A stretch of DNA of 28,799 nt from Octadecabacter sp. (GCA_018500065.2 JAHBAO020000002.1:1-28799); one strand, 5' to 3'; numbered from the stretch's first letter, positions 7,968 to 16,023 are shown. A program made the numbers and translations. Notes: generated from the sequence alone by a model not told the origin.

Positions 7968-7986
7968 TGGGGGTGTGAAACCCCCA
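7968..7986 (+). terminator. GC-rich hairpin after the arginase-ornithine cyclodeaminase unit
   Basis: TGGGGGT (7968-7974) pairs with ACCCCCA (7980-7986) around a 5-nt loop. No U-run follows, so it is either a weak terminator or a transcript-stabilising hairpin. Confidence 0.45.
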
Positions 7987-8141
7987 GCGGACCGGAATTG
8001 CGGACGGGTTAATCGCCAAAGCTCAGGCGTATTGGACGGTAATTTCGACTGTCAGGCGTTGCACCACCCCTAGCCTCTGATATAGATTGAACCAACAATA
8101 TATAGAGGGACCGAGTCAGCTCGGTCAGGCAGGCGAACGAC

Positions 8142-10907
8142 ATGAACGACACACCAGAAACTCCTGAAAACGAAGAAGAAAACTCTGGCGATACCATGCC
8201 TGTTCGCATGCACCATGACGGCCCGTCGATTTCCATCACCTCAGAGATGAAAACCTCTTACCTCGATTACGCCATGTCGGTCATCGTTTCGCGCGCGATT
8301 CCGGACCTTCGGGATGGGTTAAAACCTGTTCACCGTCGCATTATTTATTCGATGTATGAAAAGGGGATCACCCACGACAAATCCTACCGTAAGTCAGCGA
8401 AATCTGTCGGCGATGTGATGGGTTCGTATCACCCGCATGGTGACAGCGCGATTTATGACGCTTTGGTGCGTATGGCGCAGGATTTTTCTATGTCGCTGCC
8501 GCTGATTGATGGTCAGGGTAACTTCGGTTCGATGGACGGTGATGGCGCGGCTGCGATGCGCTACACGGAATCCCGCCTTGCTAAGGTCGCGTCGTTCATG
8601 ACCGGTGACATCGACAAAGACACCGTTGATTTCATCGACAACTACGACGGCAAAGAGCGCGAGCCTTCCGTTCTTCCGGCCCGCTTCCCGAACATGCTGG
8701 TCAACGGCGCTGGCGGTATTGCGGTCGGTATGGCCACCAACATTCCGCCCCACAACTTGGGCGAGGTTATCGACGCGACGCTAGCGTTGATTGACGAACC
8801 TGACCTGACGTCTGAACAGCTGATTGACCACATCCCCGGCCCTGATTTCCCGACGGGCGGCGTCATGCTGGGCCGTTCCGGGGCGCGCAAAGCCTATCTT
8901 GAAGGGCGCGGATCCGTTGTTATTCGCTGTAAAACCAAGGTTGAGGAGATCCGCAAGGACCGTTGGGCGATCATAATTGATGAAATCCCTTACCAGACCA
9001 ACAAAGCGACGATGATTGAACGCATCGCAGAAGCGGCGCGTGACAAAAAGATCGAAGGCATCGCCCACGTACAAGACGAATCTGACCGCAACGGCGTGCG
9101 CGTGGTTGTTGAGCTTAAGCGTGATGCCACCGCCGAAGTCGTGCTGAACCAATTGTTCCGCTTTACGCCGATGCAAACCAGCTTTGGTTGCAACATGCTG
9201 GCGCTGAATGGTGGCCGCCCTGAAACCCTGACGCTGCGCCGCTTCCTGACATCATTCTTGGATTTCCGCGAAGATGTCGTCATCCGCCGCACCGCGTTTG
9301 AACTGAACAAAGCCCGCGACCGCGCCCATGTTTTGTGTGGACTGGCTGTGGCTGTGTCCAACGTTGACGAAGTCGTCGCCACGATCCGCGCCTCTGCGGA
9401 TGCGCCTGCTGCGCGTGTCGCCTTGATGGATCGCCGCTGGCCCGCACAGGAAATCCTGCCATTCATCGCGCTGATTGATGATCCGACCCATACGGCCAAT
9501 GACGACGGCACCTATAACCTGTCCGAAATTCAGGCCCGCGCCATTCTTGAATTGCGCCTGCAGCGTTTGACCCAGATCGGCGTCAAAGAAGTCACGGATG
9601 AGCTGGAAGAGCTTGCTGGCAAGATCAAAGAATACCTCGCGATCCTGTCGTCCCGCGAACGCATCATGGATATTATCCGCGATGAACTGACCGAAGTGAA
9701 AAGCCAATTCGCTGTGCCACGTCGCACGGAAATCGTCGACTGGTCCGGCGACATGGAAGACGAAGACCTTATTGAATCCCAAGACATGGTCGTAACGGTC
9801 ACGGAATCCGGCTACATCAAACGCACAGCACTAGCCGACTTCCGCGCGCAAAAGCGTGGCGGCAAAGGTGTGTCTGGTGGTGGGCTGAAAGAAGACGACG
9901 TTGTCACGACATTGTTTGTCGCCAACACCCACACACAACTGTTGTTCTTCACGACGGACGGCATGGTTTACAAGCTTAAGACATGGCGCCTGCCGCAAGG
10001 CTCGCGTACGTCCAAAGGTAAGGCCATCGTCAACATCCTGCCGATCCCGACAGGTGTTTCGATTGCTGCCATCATGCCGGTGGACCGCGACGAAAAAGAC
10101 TGGGACGATCTTCAGATCGTATTCGCGACCTCTGCGGGCACCGTGCGCCGCAACAAGCTGTCCGATTTCACCAACGTCATGCGCAACGGCAAGATCGCGA
10201 TGAAATTTGAGGGCGAGAATGAAGGCGTGCAGCTGATCAACGCCCGCATCTGTTCTGATGATGACGATGTGATGCTGGTCACCAACTCTGGTCGCGCGAT
10301 CCGCTTTCCGTGTACCGATGTGCGGGTGTTTAACTCCCGCGCGTCCCTTGGTGTGCGCGGCATCAAACTTAAGGGCGACGATGAAATCGTCTCTATGTCT
10401 GTGATCCGCCACTTCGACGCGGAAGCCTCCGAGCGCACGGCCTACCTCAAAATGCGCCGTGCAATGGCGGGCTTGGCGGATGACGCCGAAGTCGAGGACG
10501 AAGAAGAACCAGCGGGCGACATCACCACCGAACGCTATGCTGAAATGTCGGCGGCCGAGAACCTGATCCTGACGATCACCGCTGGCGGCTCTGGTAAGCT
10601 CAGTTCTAGCCACGACTACCCTGTGCGTGGACGTGGCGGCATGGGTGTTACGGCGATGGACAAGGCCATGCGAGGGGGCGAAATCGTCGCGTCCTTCCCT
10701 GTGGAAATGGATGACCAAATCATGTTGGCCACATCCAAAGGCCAATCCATCCGTGTTCCGGTTGAGGGCATCTCGTTCCGTAGCCGGTCTGCTGGCGGGG
10801 TGAAGGTGTTTAATACAGGTAAGAACGAAGTTGTCGTGTCCGTGGCTTACATCGCGGATCAGGCGGATGAAGAAGAAAACGATGGTGGTAATGCACCCGA
10901 GGCGTAA
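8142..10907 (+). CDS. gyrA: DNA gyrase subunit A
   Basis: A 921-residue breakage-reunion subunit of gyrase, which with GyrB introduces negative supercoils. The catalytic tyrosine is Y141 in AAAMRYTESRL (E. coli Y122). The quinolone-determining region reads HPHGDSAIYDALVRMAQ, with S102 and D106 equivalent to E. coli S83 and D87, so the common resistance substitutions are absent. The GyrA box appears as KRGGKG near residue 571, which marks gyrase rather than topoisomerase IV and opens the C-terminal beta-pinwheel. An acidic insert (about residues 780-795) interrupts the pinwheel, a feature of alphaproteobacterial GyrA. The gene stands alone; a small inverted repeat ACCGA/TCGGT (8110-8114/8121-8125) lies in the leader. 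Confidence 0.97.
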   Translation: MNDTPETPENEEENSGDTMPVRMHHDGPSISITSEMKTSYLDYAMSVIVSRAIPDLRDGLKPVHRRIIYSMYEKGITHDKSYRKSAKSVGDVMGSYHPHGDSAIYDALVRMAQDFSMSLPLIDGQGNFGSMDGDGAAAMRYTESRLAKVASFMTGDIDKDTVDFIDNYDGKEREPSVLPARFPNMLVNGAGGIAVGMATNIPPHNLGEVIDATLALIDEPDLTSEQLIDHIPGPDFPTGGVMLGRSGARKAYLEGRGSVVIRCKTKVEEIRKDRWAIIIDEIPYQTNKATMIERIAEAARDKKIEGIAHVQDESDRNGVRVVVELKRDATAEVVLNQLFRFTPMQTSFGCNMLALNGGRPETLTLRRFLTSFLDFREDVVIRRTAFELNKARDRAHVLCGLAVAVSNVDEVVATIRASADAPAARVALMDRRWPAQEILPFIALIDDPTHTANDDGTYNLSEIQARAILELRLQRLTQIGVKEVTDELEELAGKIKEYLAILSSRERIMDIIRDELTEVKSQFAVPRRTEIVDWSGDMEDEDLIESQDMVVTVTESGYIKRTALADFRAQKRGGKGVSGGGLKEDDVVTTLFVANTHTQLLFFTTDGMVYKLKTWRLPQGSRTSKGKAIVNILPIPTGVSIAAIMPVDRDEKDWDDLQIVFATSAGTVRRNKLSDFTNVMRNGKIAMKFEGENEGVQLINARICSDDDDVMLVTNSGRAIRFPCTDVRVFNSRASLGVRGIKLKGDDEIVSMSVIRHFDAEASERTAYLKMRRAMAGLADDAEVEDEEEPAGDITTERYAEMSAAENLILTITAGGSGKLSSSHDYPVRGRGGMGVTAMDKAMRGGEIVASFPVEMDDQIMLATSKGQSIRVPVEGISFRSRSAGGVKVFNTGKNEVVVSVAYIADQADEEENDGGNAPEA

Positions 10908-11024
10908 GCTTCGGGTCGTTAACCGCCCTACCATTAACCCTCTGTTATCATTTGTATTTAATTAACCATAGGGTTTCGTTACGACCTTCGCATGGCACTT
11001 TCGCCGCTATTCGGAGCCTTCATC

Positions 11025-11807
11025 ATGTTTACACGCTTCCTGTCACTCGTCCTGCCACTCGCCTTTGCCGCCAGCACAGTTCATGCCCAAGATAGCCTTG
11101 GAATTCAGGGACTACAGGCAAGCCTGAGTTATGGAACAACGGACGCAGGGCAAACTGTGAGTGCTGGTTTTGTTAAGCTGGATGTGGACATCACCCAAGT
11201 GCATGGTTTGCAGCTTGACCTCGGCCTGACCGACGGCGGCAATGCCCTGACAGGACAGTTGGGCGCGCATCTTTATATGCGGCCCGTGCAAAACCAAAAA
11301 TACGGGTTCTTTGCTGCGATTTCGGATATGGATGGTGAAGCTATTCAATATCTGTCTGCGGGGGTCCAAGGCCGCATCGGGTTGTCTGATCAAGTGGCCG
11401 CCGACTTGCACCTTGGTGTTGGCGGTACAACTGGGATGGGCGGAACATCTGCTGATCAATGGGATTATGTATTTGCTGGCGGCGGGATTATCTATGCGTT
11501 GAACCAACACACCACACTGGACGCGCGCATTGACGTGGCCGAACTTGATGAGTTGACGTTTCGCGCAGTCGGCGTCGACAGCAGCCTGCGGGTATCTCGT
11601 CGGTTGAACACCTCTAACTTTGCGGTTTTCGGCGAAGCCCGCCACAGCGCCCTTTATGGTACCGATGCCCAATCCCCGATCACATCATTGCAAGTCGGGG
11701 TCACAATGGATCTCGGGCGCTCTTCGCAAACGCTCATGGATCGCCCATTTGAAATGCCAAATCCGTTTGACCAGCTTGTCCAACGCGGGATTGTGATGTC
11801 GTTCTAA
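11025..11807 (+). CDS. Outer-membrane beta-barrel-like protein of unknown function
   Basis: The start at ATG 11025 is chosen because GGAG (11013-11016) sits 8 bp upstream and the product then opens with a clean signal peptide, MFTRFLSLVLPLAFAASTVHA, cut before QDSLG. An upstream ATG at 10992 would only add an odd extension. The mature part (about 240 residues) alternates short amphipathic strands with Gly/Asn turns (GLQASLSYG, GLQLDLGL, FAGGGIIYALN, LQVGVTMDLG) and ends in phenylalanine, the usual C-terminal signal for outer-membrane barrel insertion. I do not recognise a specific family; a small porin-like or OmpA-like barrel is the best description. Confidence 0.75.
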   Translation: MFTRFLSLVLPLAFAASTVHAQDSLGIQGLQASLSYGTTDAGQTVSAGFVKLDVDITQVHGLQLDLGLTDGGNALTGQLGAHLYMRPVQNQKYGFFAAISDMDGEAIQYLSAGVQGRIGLSDQVAADLHLGVGGTTGMGGTSADQWDYVFAGGGIIYALNQHTTLDARIDVAELDELTFRAVGVDSSLRVSRRLNTSNFAVFGEARHSALYGTDAQSPITSLQVGVTMDLGRSSQTLMDRPFEMPNPFDQLVQRGIVMSF

Positions 11808-11885
11808 GGCGCAGTGCCCTTTCGACAGTTCATCTGGGCAAAACGGACCTTTTCATTGGCCCGCTGACCCCCTATCCCCTTGGTT

Positions 11886-13220
11886 ATGACAGATACATTG
11901 CACATCATCGGCGGCGGAATGGCCGGATCTGAAGCAGCTTGGCAAGCAGCCAATCTCGGCCAAAAGGTCGTCATCCACGAAATGCGCCCGAAGGTGGAAA
12001 CCTTTGCCCACCGCACGGGCAATCTGGCAGAAATGGTGTGCTCAAACTCTTTCCGCTCTGATGATGATGAACAAAACGCCGTTGGCCTGCTGCATTGGGA
12101 AATGCGCGCTGCTGGCGGGATCATCATGACAACGGCGGATCAGCACAAACTGCCCGCTGGTGGCGCTTTGGCCGTGGACCGTGACCCGTTCGCCGAGACT
12201 GTGACAGCGACATTAACATCGCATCCTAACATATCGGTTTCATACGAGGAAATTGATGCGTTACCTGACGACGGGCAATGGATTATCGCAACCGGCCCGC
12301 TGACATCCGGCAAGCTCGCCGACGCTATTGCCGCAGAAACTGGTGCCGAAGCCTTGGCGTTTTTCGACGCGATTGCGCCGATCATTTATCACGACAGCAT
12401 CGACATGAGCAAAGCGTGGATGCAATCGCGTTATGACAAGGGCGAGACCGAAGAAGAGCGTACCGCCTACCTCAACTGTCCGATGACAAAAGAAGACTAT
12501 GAAGGCTTTATTGACGCCTTGCTTGCTGCCGAAAAAACAGAATTTAAAGAAGGCGAAACAGCGGGTTATTTCGATGGCTGCTTACCAATTGAGGTCATGG
12601 CCGAACGTGGTCGTGAGACCCTGCGCTTTGGTCCGATGAAGCCTGTTGGCCTGACAAATGAGCATGATCCGCAAAACAAAGCCTATGCGGTCGTTCAGCT
12701 GCGCCGCGACAATGCGTTGGGAACGCTTTACAACATCGTCGGGTTTCAAACCAAAATGAAGTACGGCGCGCAAGTTGATGTTTTGAAACGCATTCCAGGG
12801 CTTGAAAATGCGAACTTTGCACGCCTTGGCGGCATTCACCGCAACACATTCTTAAATTCACCGACCTTGCTGGATGATCAGATGCGTCTGAAATCCAAGC
12901 CGAACATCCGCTTCGCGGGTCAGATCACAGGCGTTGAAGGCTACGTCGAAAGCGCCGCAATGGGCCTTCTGGCTGGCCGTCTGGCCGCGGCGGATATGCG
13001 CGGTGAGGCCCTTGGGGCCGTGCCGAACACGACGGCTACTGGTGCCCTCGTGACGCATATCACGGGGGGCGCTGACGCAAAAACCTTCCAGCCGATGAAT
13101 GTCAATTTCGGGCTTTTTCCGCCTGTTGAGGGCCTCAAATCAGGCCGTCGCGGCCGAAAAGACCGCTATAAGGCGTACACGGATCGCGCCAAAATCGACT
13201 GGCAGGCGTGGCTCAAATAA
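11886..13220 (+). CDS. trmFO: Methylene-THF:tRNA (uracil-54-C5)-methyltransferase, FADH2-oxidising
   Basis: A 444-residue folate/FAD-dependent enzyme that makes ribothymidine at position 54 in the T loop of tRNA. The Rossmann motif HIIGGGMAGSEAA lies at residues 6-18. The catalytic cysteines are C52 (MVCSNSFRSD) and C232 (FDGCLPIEVMAERG), and the C-terminus has the family's PMNVNFGLFPP segment. The start used is the ATG at 11886; a TTG at 11880 would add only two residues. The ribosome binding site is poor for either. A methyltransferase gene and gluQRS follow on the same strand, so the unit is centred on tRNA modification. Confidence 0.95.
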   Translation: MTDTLHIIGGGMAGSEAAWQAANLGQKVVIHEMRPKVETFAHRTGNLAEMVCSNSFRSDDDEQNAVGLLHWEMRAAGGIIMTTADQHKLPAGGALAVDRDPFAETVTATLTSHPNISVSYEEIDALPDDGQWIIATGPLTSGKLADAIAAETGAEALAFFDAIAPIIYHDSIDMSKAWMQSRYDKGETEEERTAYLNCPMTKEDYEGFIDALLAAEKTEFKEGETAGYFDGCLPIEVMAERGRETLRFGPMKPVGLTNEHDPQNKAYAVVQLRRDNALGTLYNIVGFQTKMKYGAQVDVLKRIPGLENANFARLGGIHRNTFLNSPTLLDDQMRLKSKPNIRFAGQITGVEGYVESAAMGLLAGRLAAADMRGEALGAVPNTTATGALVTHITGGADAKTFQPMNVNFGLFPPVEGLKSGRRGRKDRYKAYTDRAKIDWQAWLK

Positions 13221-13263
13221 TCCGCTCTGGACGCAGCCCACTTGGCGCGTTTAGGCTGGCTTT

Positions 13264-13893
13264 ATGGTCGATGACAAAACGATAGCAAAGATTTGGGCGC
13301 CGCGCAGCGTGCGCGAAACCAGTGAGCTTTATGCGAATTGGGCAGACACCTATGAGGACGATGTCACCGCGATGGCATACGCCACACCCGACCGGATCGC
13401 CGATGCATTGCTTCTGCAAAACCCTGACCTAACCAAGCCGGTTCTTGATTTCGGATGTGGCACCGGTCTGTCCGGTATCGCCCTGAAGAAAAAGGGGTTT
13501 TTTATAATCGATGGCACAGATATTTCGCCAGAAATGCTTGTTCATGCCAAAGAAAAATCCGGCCCCGATGGTCCACTGTATCGCAAACTTTGGCTCGGAG
13601 AGATTGGCGAAGTCGCCGCAAAACCCGGTGATTATGGCATTATCGTAGCGACGGGTGTGATTTCACTCGGTGCGGCGCAACCTGAATTGCTTCAGGTACT
13701 TTTCGATGCACTTGCGCCCAGTGGTTTGCTCGCGTTCAGCTACAACGACCCCACGCTGCTGGACCACCGCTATCTGAGTGTTCTGAACGGGCTTCTTGCA
13801 GACGGGTCGGCCATTCAGGTGTTTCGAGAAAATGGTCCGCACCTTAGCGAAAAAGTCACGGGCTCTGACGTGATCGTCCTGCGCCGTACATGA
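13264..13893 (+). CDS. Class I SAM-dependent methyltransferase (WBSCR27-like), substrate unknown
   Basis: A 209-residue protein with a seven-strand Rossmann methyltransferase fold. Motif I is VLDFGCGTGLSG (about residues 60-71) and the acidic ribose-binding region follows at GTDISPEML. The N-terminal part (YANWADTYEDDVTAM) resembles the Williams-Beuren region protein 27 group, often annotated in alphaproteobacteria without a known substrate. Its stop overlaps the gluQRS start (ATGA), so the two are translationally coupled, and trmFO is 43 bp upstream. Context therefore hints at a tRNA-related role, but no tRNA-binding domain is visible. Confidence 0.85.
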   Translation: MVDDKTIAKIWAPRSVRETSELYANWADTYEDDVTAMAYATPDRIADALLLQNPDLTKPVLDFGCGTGLSGIALKKKGFFIIDGTDISPEMLVHAKEKSGPDGPLYRKLWLGEIGEVAAKPGDYGIIVATGVISLGAAQPELLQVLFDALAPSGLLAFSYNDPTLLDHRYLSVLNGLLADGSAIQVFRENGPHLSEKVTGSDVIVLRRT

Positions 13894-14717
13894 TCACCCG
13901 TTTCGCGCCGTCCCCGACCGGACCGCTACACCTTGGACATGCTTATTCTGCGCTGCTGGCCCATGATATGGCGGCAGAACACGGTGGGGAATTCCTGTTA
14001 CGCATTGAAGATATTGATCAATCTCGCGCGCGCGCCGAATGGGAAGCACAAATTTATGACGACTTGCGCTGGTTGGGCCTTTGGTGGCCGGAACCTGTGA
14101 TGCGCCAGTCAGAGCGGCGCGCCACATATCAAACCGCACTTCGACAGCTTTGGGATATGGGGCTTTTATATCCGTGCTCTTGCAATCGCCGTGACATCCG
14201 TGCGGCTGCGGCCGCGCCACAAGAAGGCGCGCCACTTCATGGCCCTGACGGTCTCATCTATCCTGGCACCTGTCGCGAAAAGCAGCGGCCTAATGAAATG
14301 CCAGATGCAGTGCTTCGGCTAAACATGCGATCCGCCGCACGACACATCAGTTTTTGGGACAGTGCGCCAACACGGAAGAAACACAGCTACACCGCTGACC
14401 TCTTGATCCAAACCATCGGCGATGTGGTTCTTGCCCGCAAAGACATGGGCACGTCATATCATCTATCGGTTGTTCTTGATGATCATGCACAAGGGGTCAC
14501 AGACGTCGTGCGTGGTATTGATCTTTTTGATGCAACGCCAATTCATGTCCTGCTTCAGGCCATTTTGGGACTAAAGACACCAACCTATCACCACCACGCT
14601 TTGATCCGTGATGATACCGGTAAACGCCTTGCTAAACGTGATGACGCGCGGGCCATTTCGAGATACCGCGAAGATGGCGCCACGCCCGACGACATCCGCG
14701 CGATGGTTGGGCTTTAG
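13890..14717 (+). CDS. gluQ: Glutamyl-queuosine tRNA(Asp) synthetase
   Basis: A 275-residue truncated glutamyl-tRNA synthetase paralogue that lacks the anticodon-binding half and attaches glutamate to queuosine at position 34 of tRNA-Asp. The class I signature HLGH is at residues 14-17; a degenerate KMSKS equivalent, KRLAKR, lies near 245. The zinc site is C96-x-C98, Y124 and C128. The start codon overlaps the preceding methyltransferase stop by 4 bp. The gene converges with hisI: the two coding regions overlap by 4 bp at 14714-14717, so their stop codons interlock. Confidence 0.95.
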   Translation: MITRFAPSPTGPLHLGHAYSALLAHDMAAEHGGEFLLRIEDIDQSRARAEWEAQIYDDLRWLGLWWPEPVMRQSERRATYQTALRQLWDMGLLYPCSCNRRDIRAAAAAPQEGAPLHGPDGLIYPGTCREKQRPNEMPDAVLRLNMRSAARHISFWDSAPTRKKHSYTADLLIQTIGDVVLARKDMGTSYHLSVVLDDHAQGVTDVVRGIDLFDATPIHVLLQAILGLKTPTYHHHALIRDDTGKRLAKRDDARAISRYREDGATPDDIRAMVGL

Positions 14718-15073
14718 CGTTCGGGCGCCATCAATTCAATTTCGTCGCCGTCCACAACGGAGGTGTAGAAACAAACGCGACGGTTGGTGTGACACGCCGC
14801 CCCTGTTTGGCGCACAATCGCCAACAGGCAGTCACGGTCACAATCCAGCCGCAAATCCACCAGTTCCTGCGTGTGGCCCGAGGTTTCGCCCTTGATCCAG
14901 AACGCCTGACGCGAGCGCGACCAATAGGTGACGCGTTTGGTCGTTAAGGTCTGGGCAACTGCATCTGCGTTCATCCACGCCATCATCAGCACCTCTCCGG
15001 TGCCGTCCTGTTGCGCGATACACGGGATCAAACCATTGGAATCATAGGTCAATGTTGATGGATCGAAAGACAT
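14714..15073 (-). CDS. hisI: Phosphoribosyl-AMP cyclohydrolase
   Basis: A 119-residue enzyme for the third step of histidine synthesis, opening the adenine ring of PR-AMP. WIKGETSGHTQ (about residues 60-70) is the family signature. D-x-D-x-D residues in DLRLDCDRDC bind magnesium, and cysteines in that segment and in ACHTNRRVC bind zinc. This is the monofunctional form without the HisE pyrophosphatase. ATG at 15073 is preferred to the GTG immediately before it. No other his gene is nearby. It is divergent from the IscU-like gene with 69 bp between. Confidence 0.95.
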   Translation of the reverse strand: MSFDPSTLTYDSNGLIPCIAQQDGTGEVLMMAWMNADAVAQTLTTKRVTYWSRSRQAFWIKGETSGHTQELVDLRLDCDRDCLLAIVRQTGAACHTNRRVCFYTSVVDGDEIELMAPER

Positions 15074-15142
15074 CACTGGTTTTCCTTTGGCAAGTTGGCT
15101 ACGCGGGCTTATCTATGGAGAACACGCGCGGAAAGTAAACCT

Positions 15143-15586
15143 ATGTCCACCGATACCGACCTGATCAAACTCTACTCGACCCGCATTCTCGGGTTGGCGG
15201 CGGATATTCCGCATCGCACGCGGCTGGACGCACCTGATGGCACGGCCAAGCGGCGCTCGCCGCTGTGTGGGTCTACTGTGACGGTGGATGTAATGCTTGA
15301 GGACGGCAAGATTGCGGCCTTTGGGCAGGACGTGAAAGCCTGTGCGTTGGGGCAAGGGTCTGCTGCGGTGGTTGGCCAGAACATCATTGGTCGCACCCAA
15401 GTCGAAGTGCAGCAGGGTCGCGACCAGCTATTTGCGATGCTCACATCAGGTGGGCCAACGCCGGATGCGCCGTTTGATGGCCTTGCGGTGCTTGGGCCTG
15501 CATCCGAATATAAGAACCGCCATGCGTCTATCCTGTTGGCGTTTGATGCGACGCTCGACGCCTTTGCCGACGCATCATCAGCCTAA
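15143..15586 (+). CDS. IscU/NifU-N-like iron-sulfur scaffold protein, third cysteine missing
   Basis: A 147-residue protein with the NifU N-terminal/IscU fold. ATG at 15143 has a GGAAAG ribosome binding site; a longer reading from 15095 lacks family sequence. Two of the three scaffold cysteines are present, in SPLCGSTVTVDV and KACALGQGSAAV. The third, normally in an RxxC(A/x)LxW context near the C-terminus, is replaced: the segment reads KNRHASILLAFDA. Family knowledge says all three cysteines cradle the nascent cluster, so this protein either uses another ligand (the adjacent histidine is a candidate) or has a different role, such as cluster transfer. I see no other isc or suf genes here. 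Confidence 0.8.
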   Translation: MSTDTDLIKLYSTRILGLAADIPHRTRLDAPDGTAKRRSPLCGSTVTVDVMLEDGKIAAFGQDVKACALGQGSAAVVGQNIIGRTQVEVQQGRDQLFAMLTSGGPTPDAPFDGLAVLGPASEYKNRHASILLAFDATLDAFADASSA

Positions 15587-15600
15587 CACCCTACCCTAAA

Positions 15601-15641
15601 AAGAAAAAACCGCCACTTTCCGGGACAGCGGAAAGTGGCGG
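15601..15641 (-). terminator. Strong intrinsic terminator of the leftward SOS-peptide transcript
   Basis: A perfect 13-bp stem (15610-15622 with 15629-15641) closes a 6-nt loop. On the reverse strand it is followed at once by six T residues (15604-15609), then CTT. This is a textbook Rho-independent terminator for leftward transcription; rightward it lacks a U-run but may also stop the IscU-like transcript. Confidence 0.9.
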
Positions 15642-15792
15642 CAGATATGCGTTTCGTGTGGGACCGGCGTGTTAACGAGAAAGGCAGGCTCTCGATTGGT
15701 CAGTGACAGGCAGTGTCGGACATTAACAGATCGTAACTTGGGACAGGTGATCTGGGATGCCGGCACGAAACGCGAAGGTAGACAGACAGGTA
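15642..15792 (-). other. 151-nt untranslated tail between the small peptide gene and its terminator
   Basis: No open frame of note is seen on either strand. It contains short self-complementary elements, for example CGAGA/TCTCG around 15678-15696 and a GACA..TGTC pair near 15706-15718. It would form the 3' untranslated part of the peptide mRNA or a separate small RNA ending at the intrinsic terminator. Confidence 0.4.
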
Positions 15793-15915
15793 TTAGATAA
15801 CGCTCGGCAGGCTCAGGGCCGCAACAAGCATCACAACAAGGGCCGCCATGCCGATCGCATCCGCGATGATCGTGTCAGATGACCGAACAAATACGCTTTT
15901 GATTTCTTTCGCCAT
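15793..15915 (-). CDS. 40-residue single-pass membrane peptide, probable SOS-regulated
   Basis: ATG at 15915 is preceded by GAGGAG with about 8 bp spacing, one of the best ribosome binding sites in the window. The 40-residue product starts MAKEIKSVFVRSSDT, a short basic/polar N-terminus, followed by a continuous hydrophobic segment from about residue 16 to the end (IADAIGMAALVVMLVAALSL and a few more). It is predicted to sit in the inner membrane with its N-terminus inside. It is the last gene of the leftward ligA-recG block but has its own candidate promoter with an embedded LexA box and its own terminator. No domain is recognisable. Caulobacter SidA is a precedent for a tiny LexA-controlled membrane peptide that blocks division; similarity in sequence is not claimed. 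Confidence 0.8.
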   Translation of the reverse strand: MAKEIKSVFVRSSDTIIADAIGMAALVVMLVAALSLPSVI

Positions 15916-15968
15916 GTTGCTACTCCTCAGTGATGTTCTTTTGTTGCCTCTTTGTTCTCATTAAGTGA

Positions 15969-15997
15969 ACGTTAAGGCAAGAACTTTTTGAGAACAA
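15969..15997 (-). promoter_or_regulatory. Candidate promoter of the small membrane peptide
   Basis: On the reverse strand TTGTTC (15992-15997) and TAACGT (15969-15974) are spaced by 17 bases. The LexA box overlaps the -35 element and spacer, which is the arrangement expected for repression. The -10 match is modest, so the exact element is uncertain. Confidence 0.5.
15981..15995 (-). promoter_or_regulatory. LexA box (GAAC-N7-GAAC)
   Basis: GAACTTTTTGAGAAC matches the alphaproteobacterial LexA operator (GTTC-N7-GTTC read on the other strand) exactly. Extra GAAC half-sites lie at 15967-15970 and 16002-16005, and GTTC at 15954-15957 and 16011-16014, so the region may take more than one LexA dimer. 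Confidence 0.8.
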
Positions 15998-16023
15998 AAG
16001 TGAACAAAATGTTCGAGCGCTGC

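Noticed and set aside
8142..10907. parC (topoisomerase IV) instead of gyrA
   Set aside because: The GyrA box (KRGGKG) and the HPHGDSAIYD region support gyrase.
9831..10934. A 367-codon reverse-strand frame opposite the gyrA 3' half
   Set aside because: The product is His/Arg/Asp-rich shadow sequence; gyrA itself is intact and fully explains the region.
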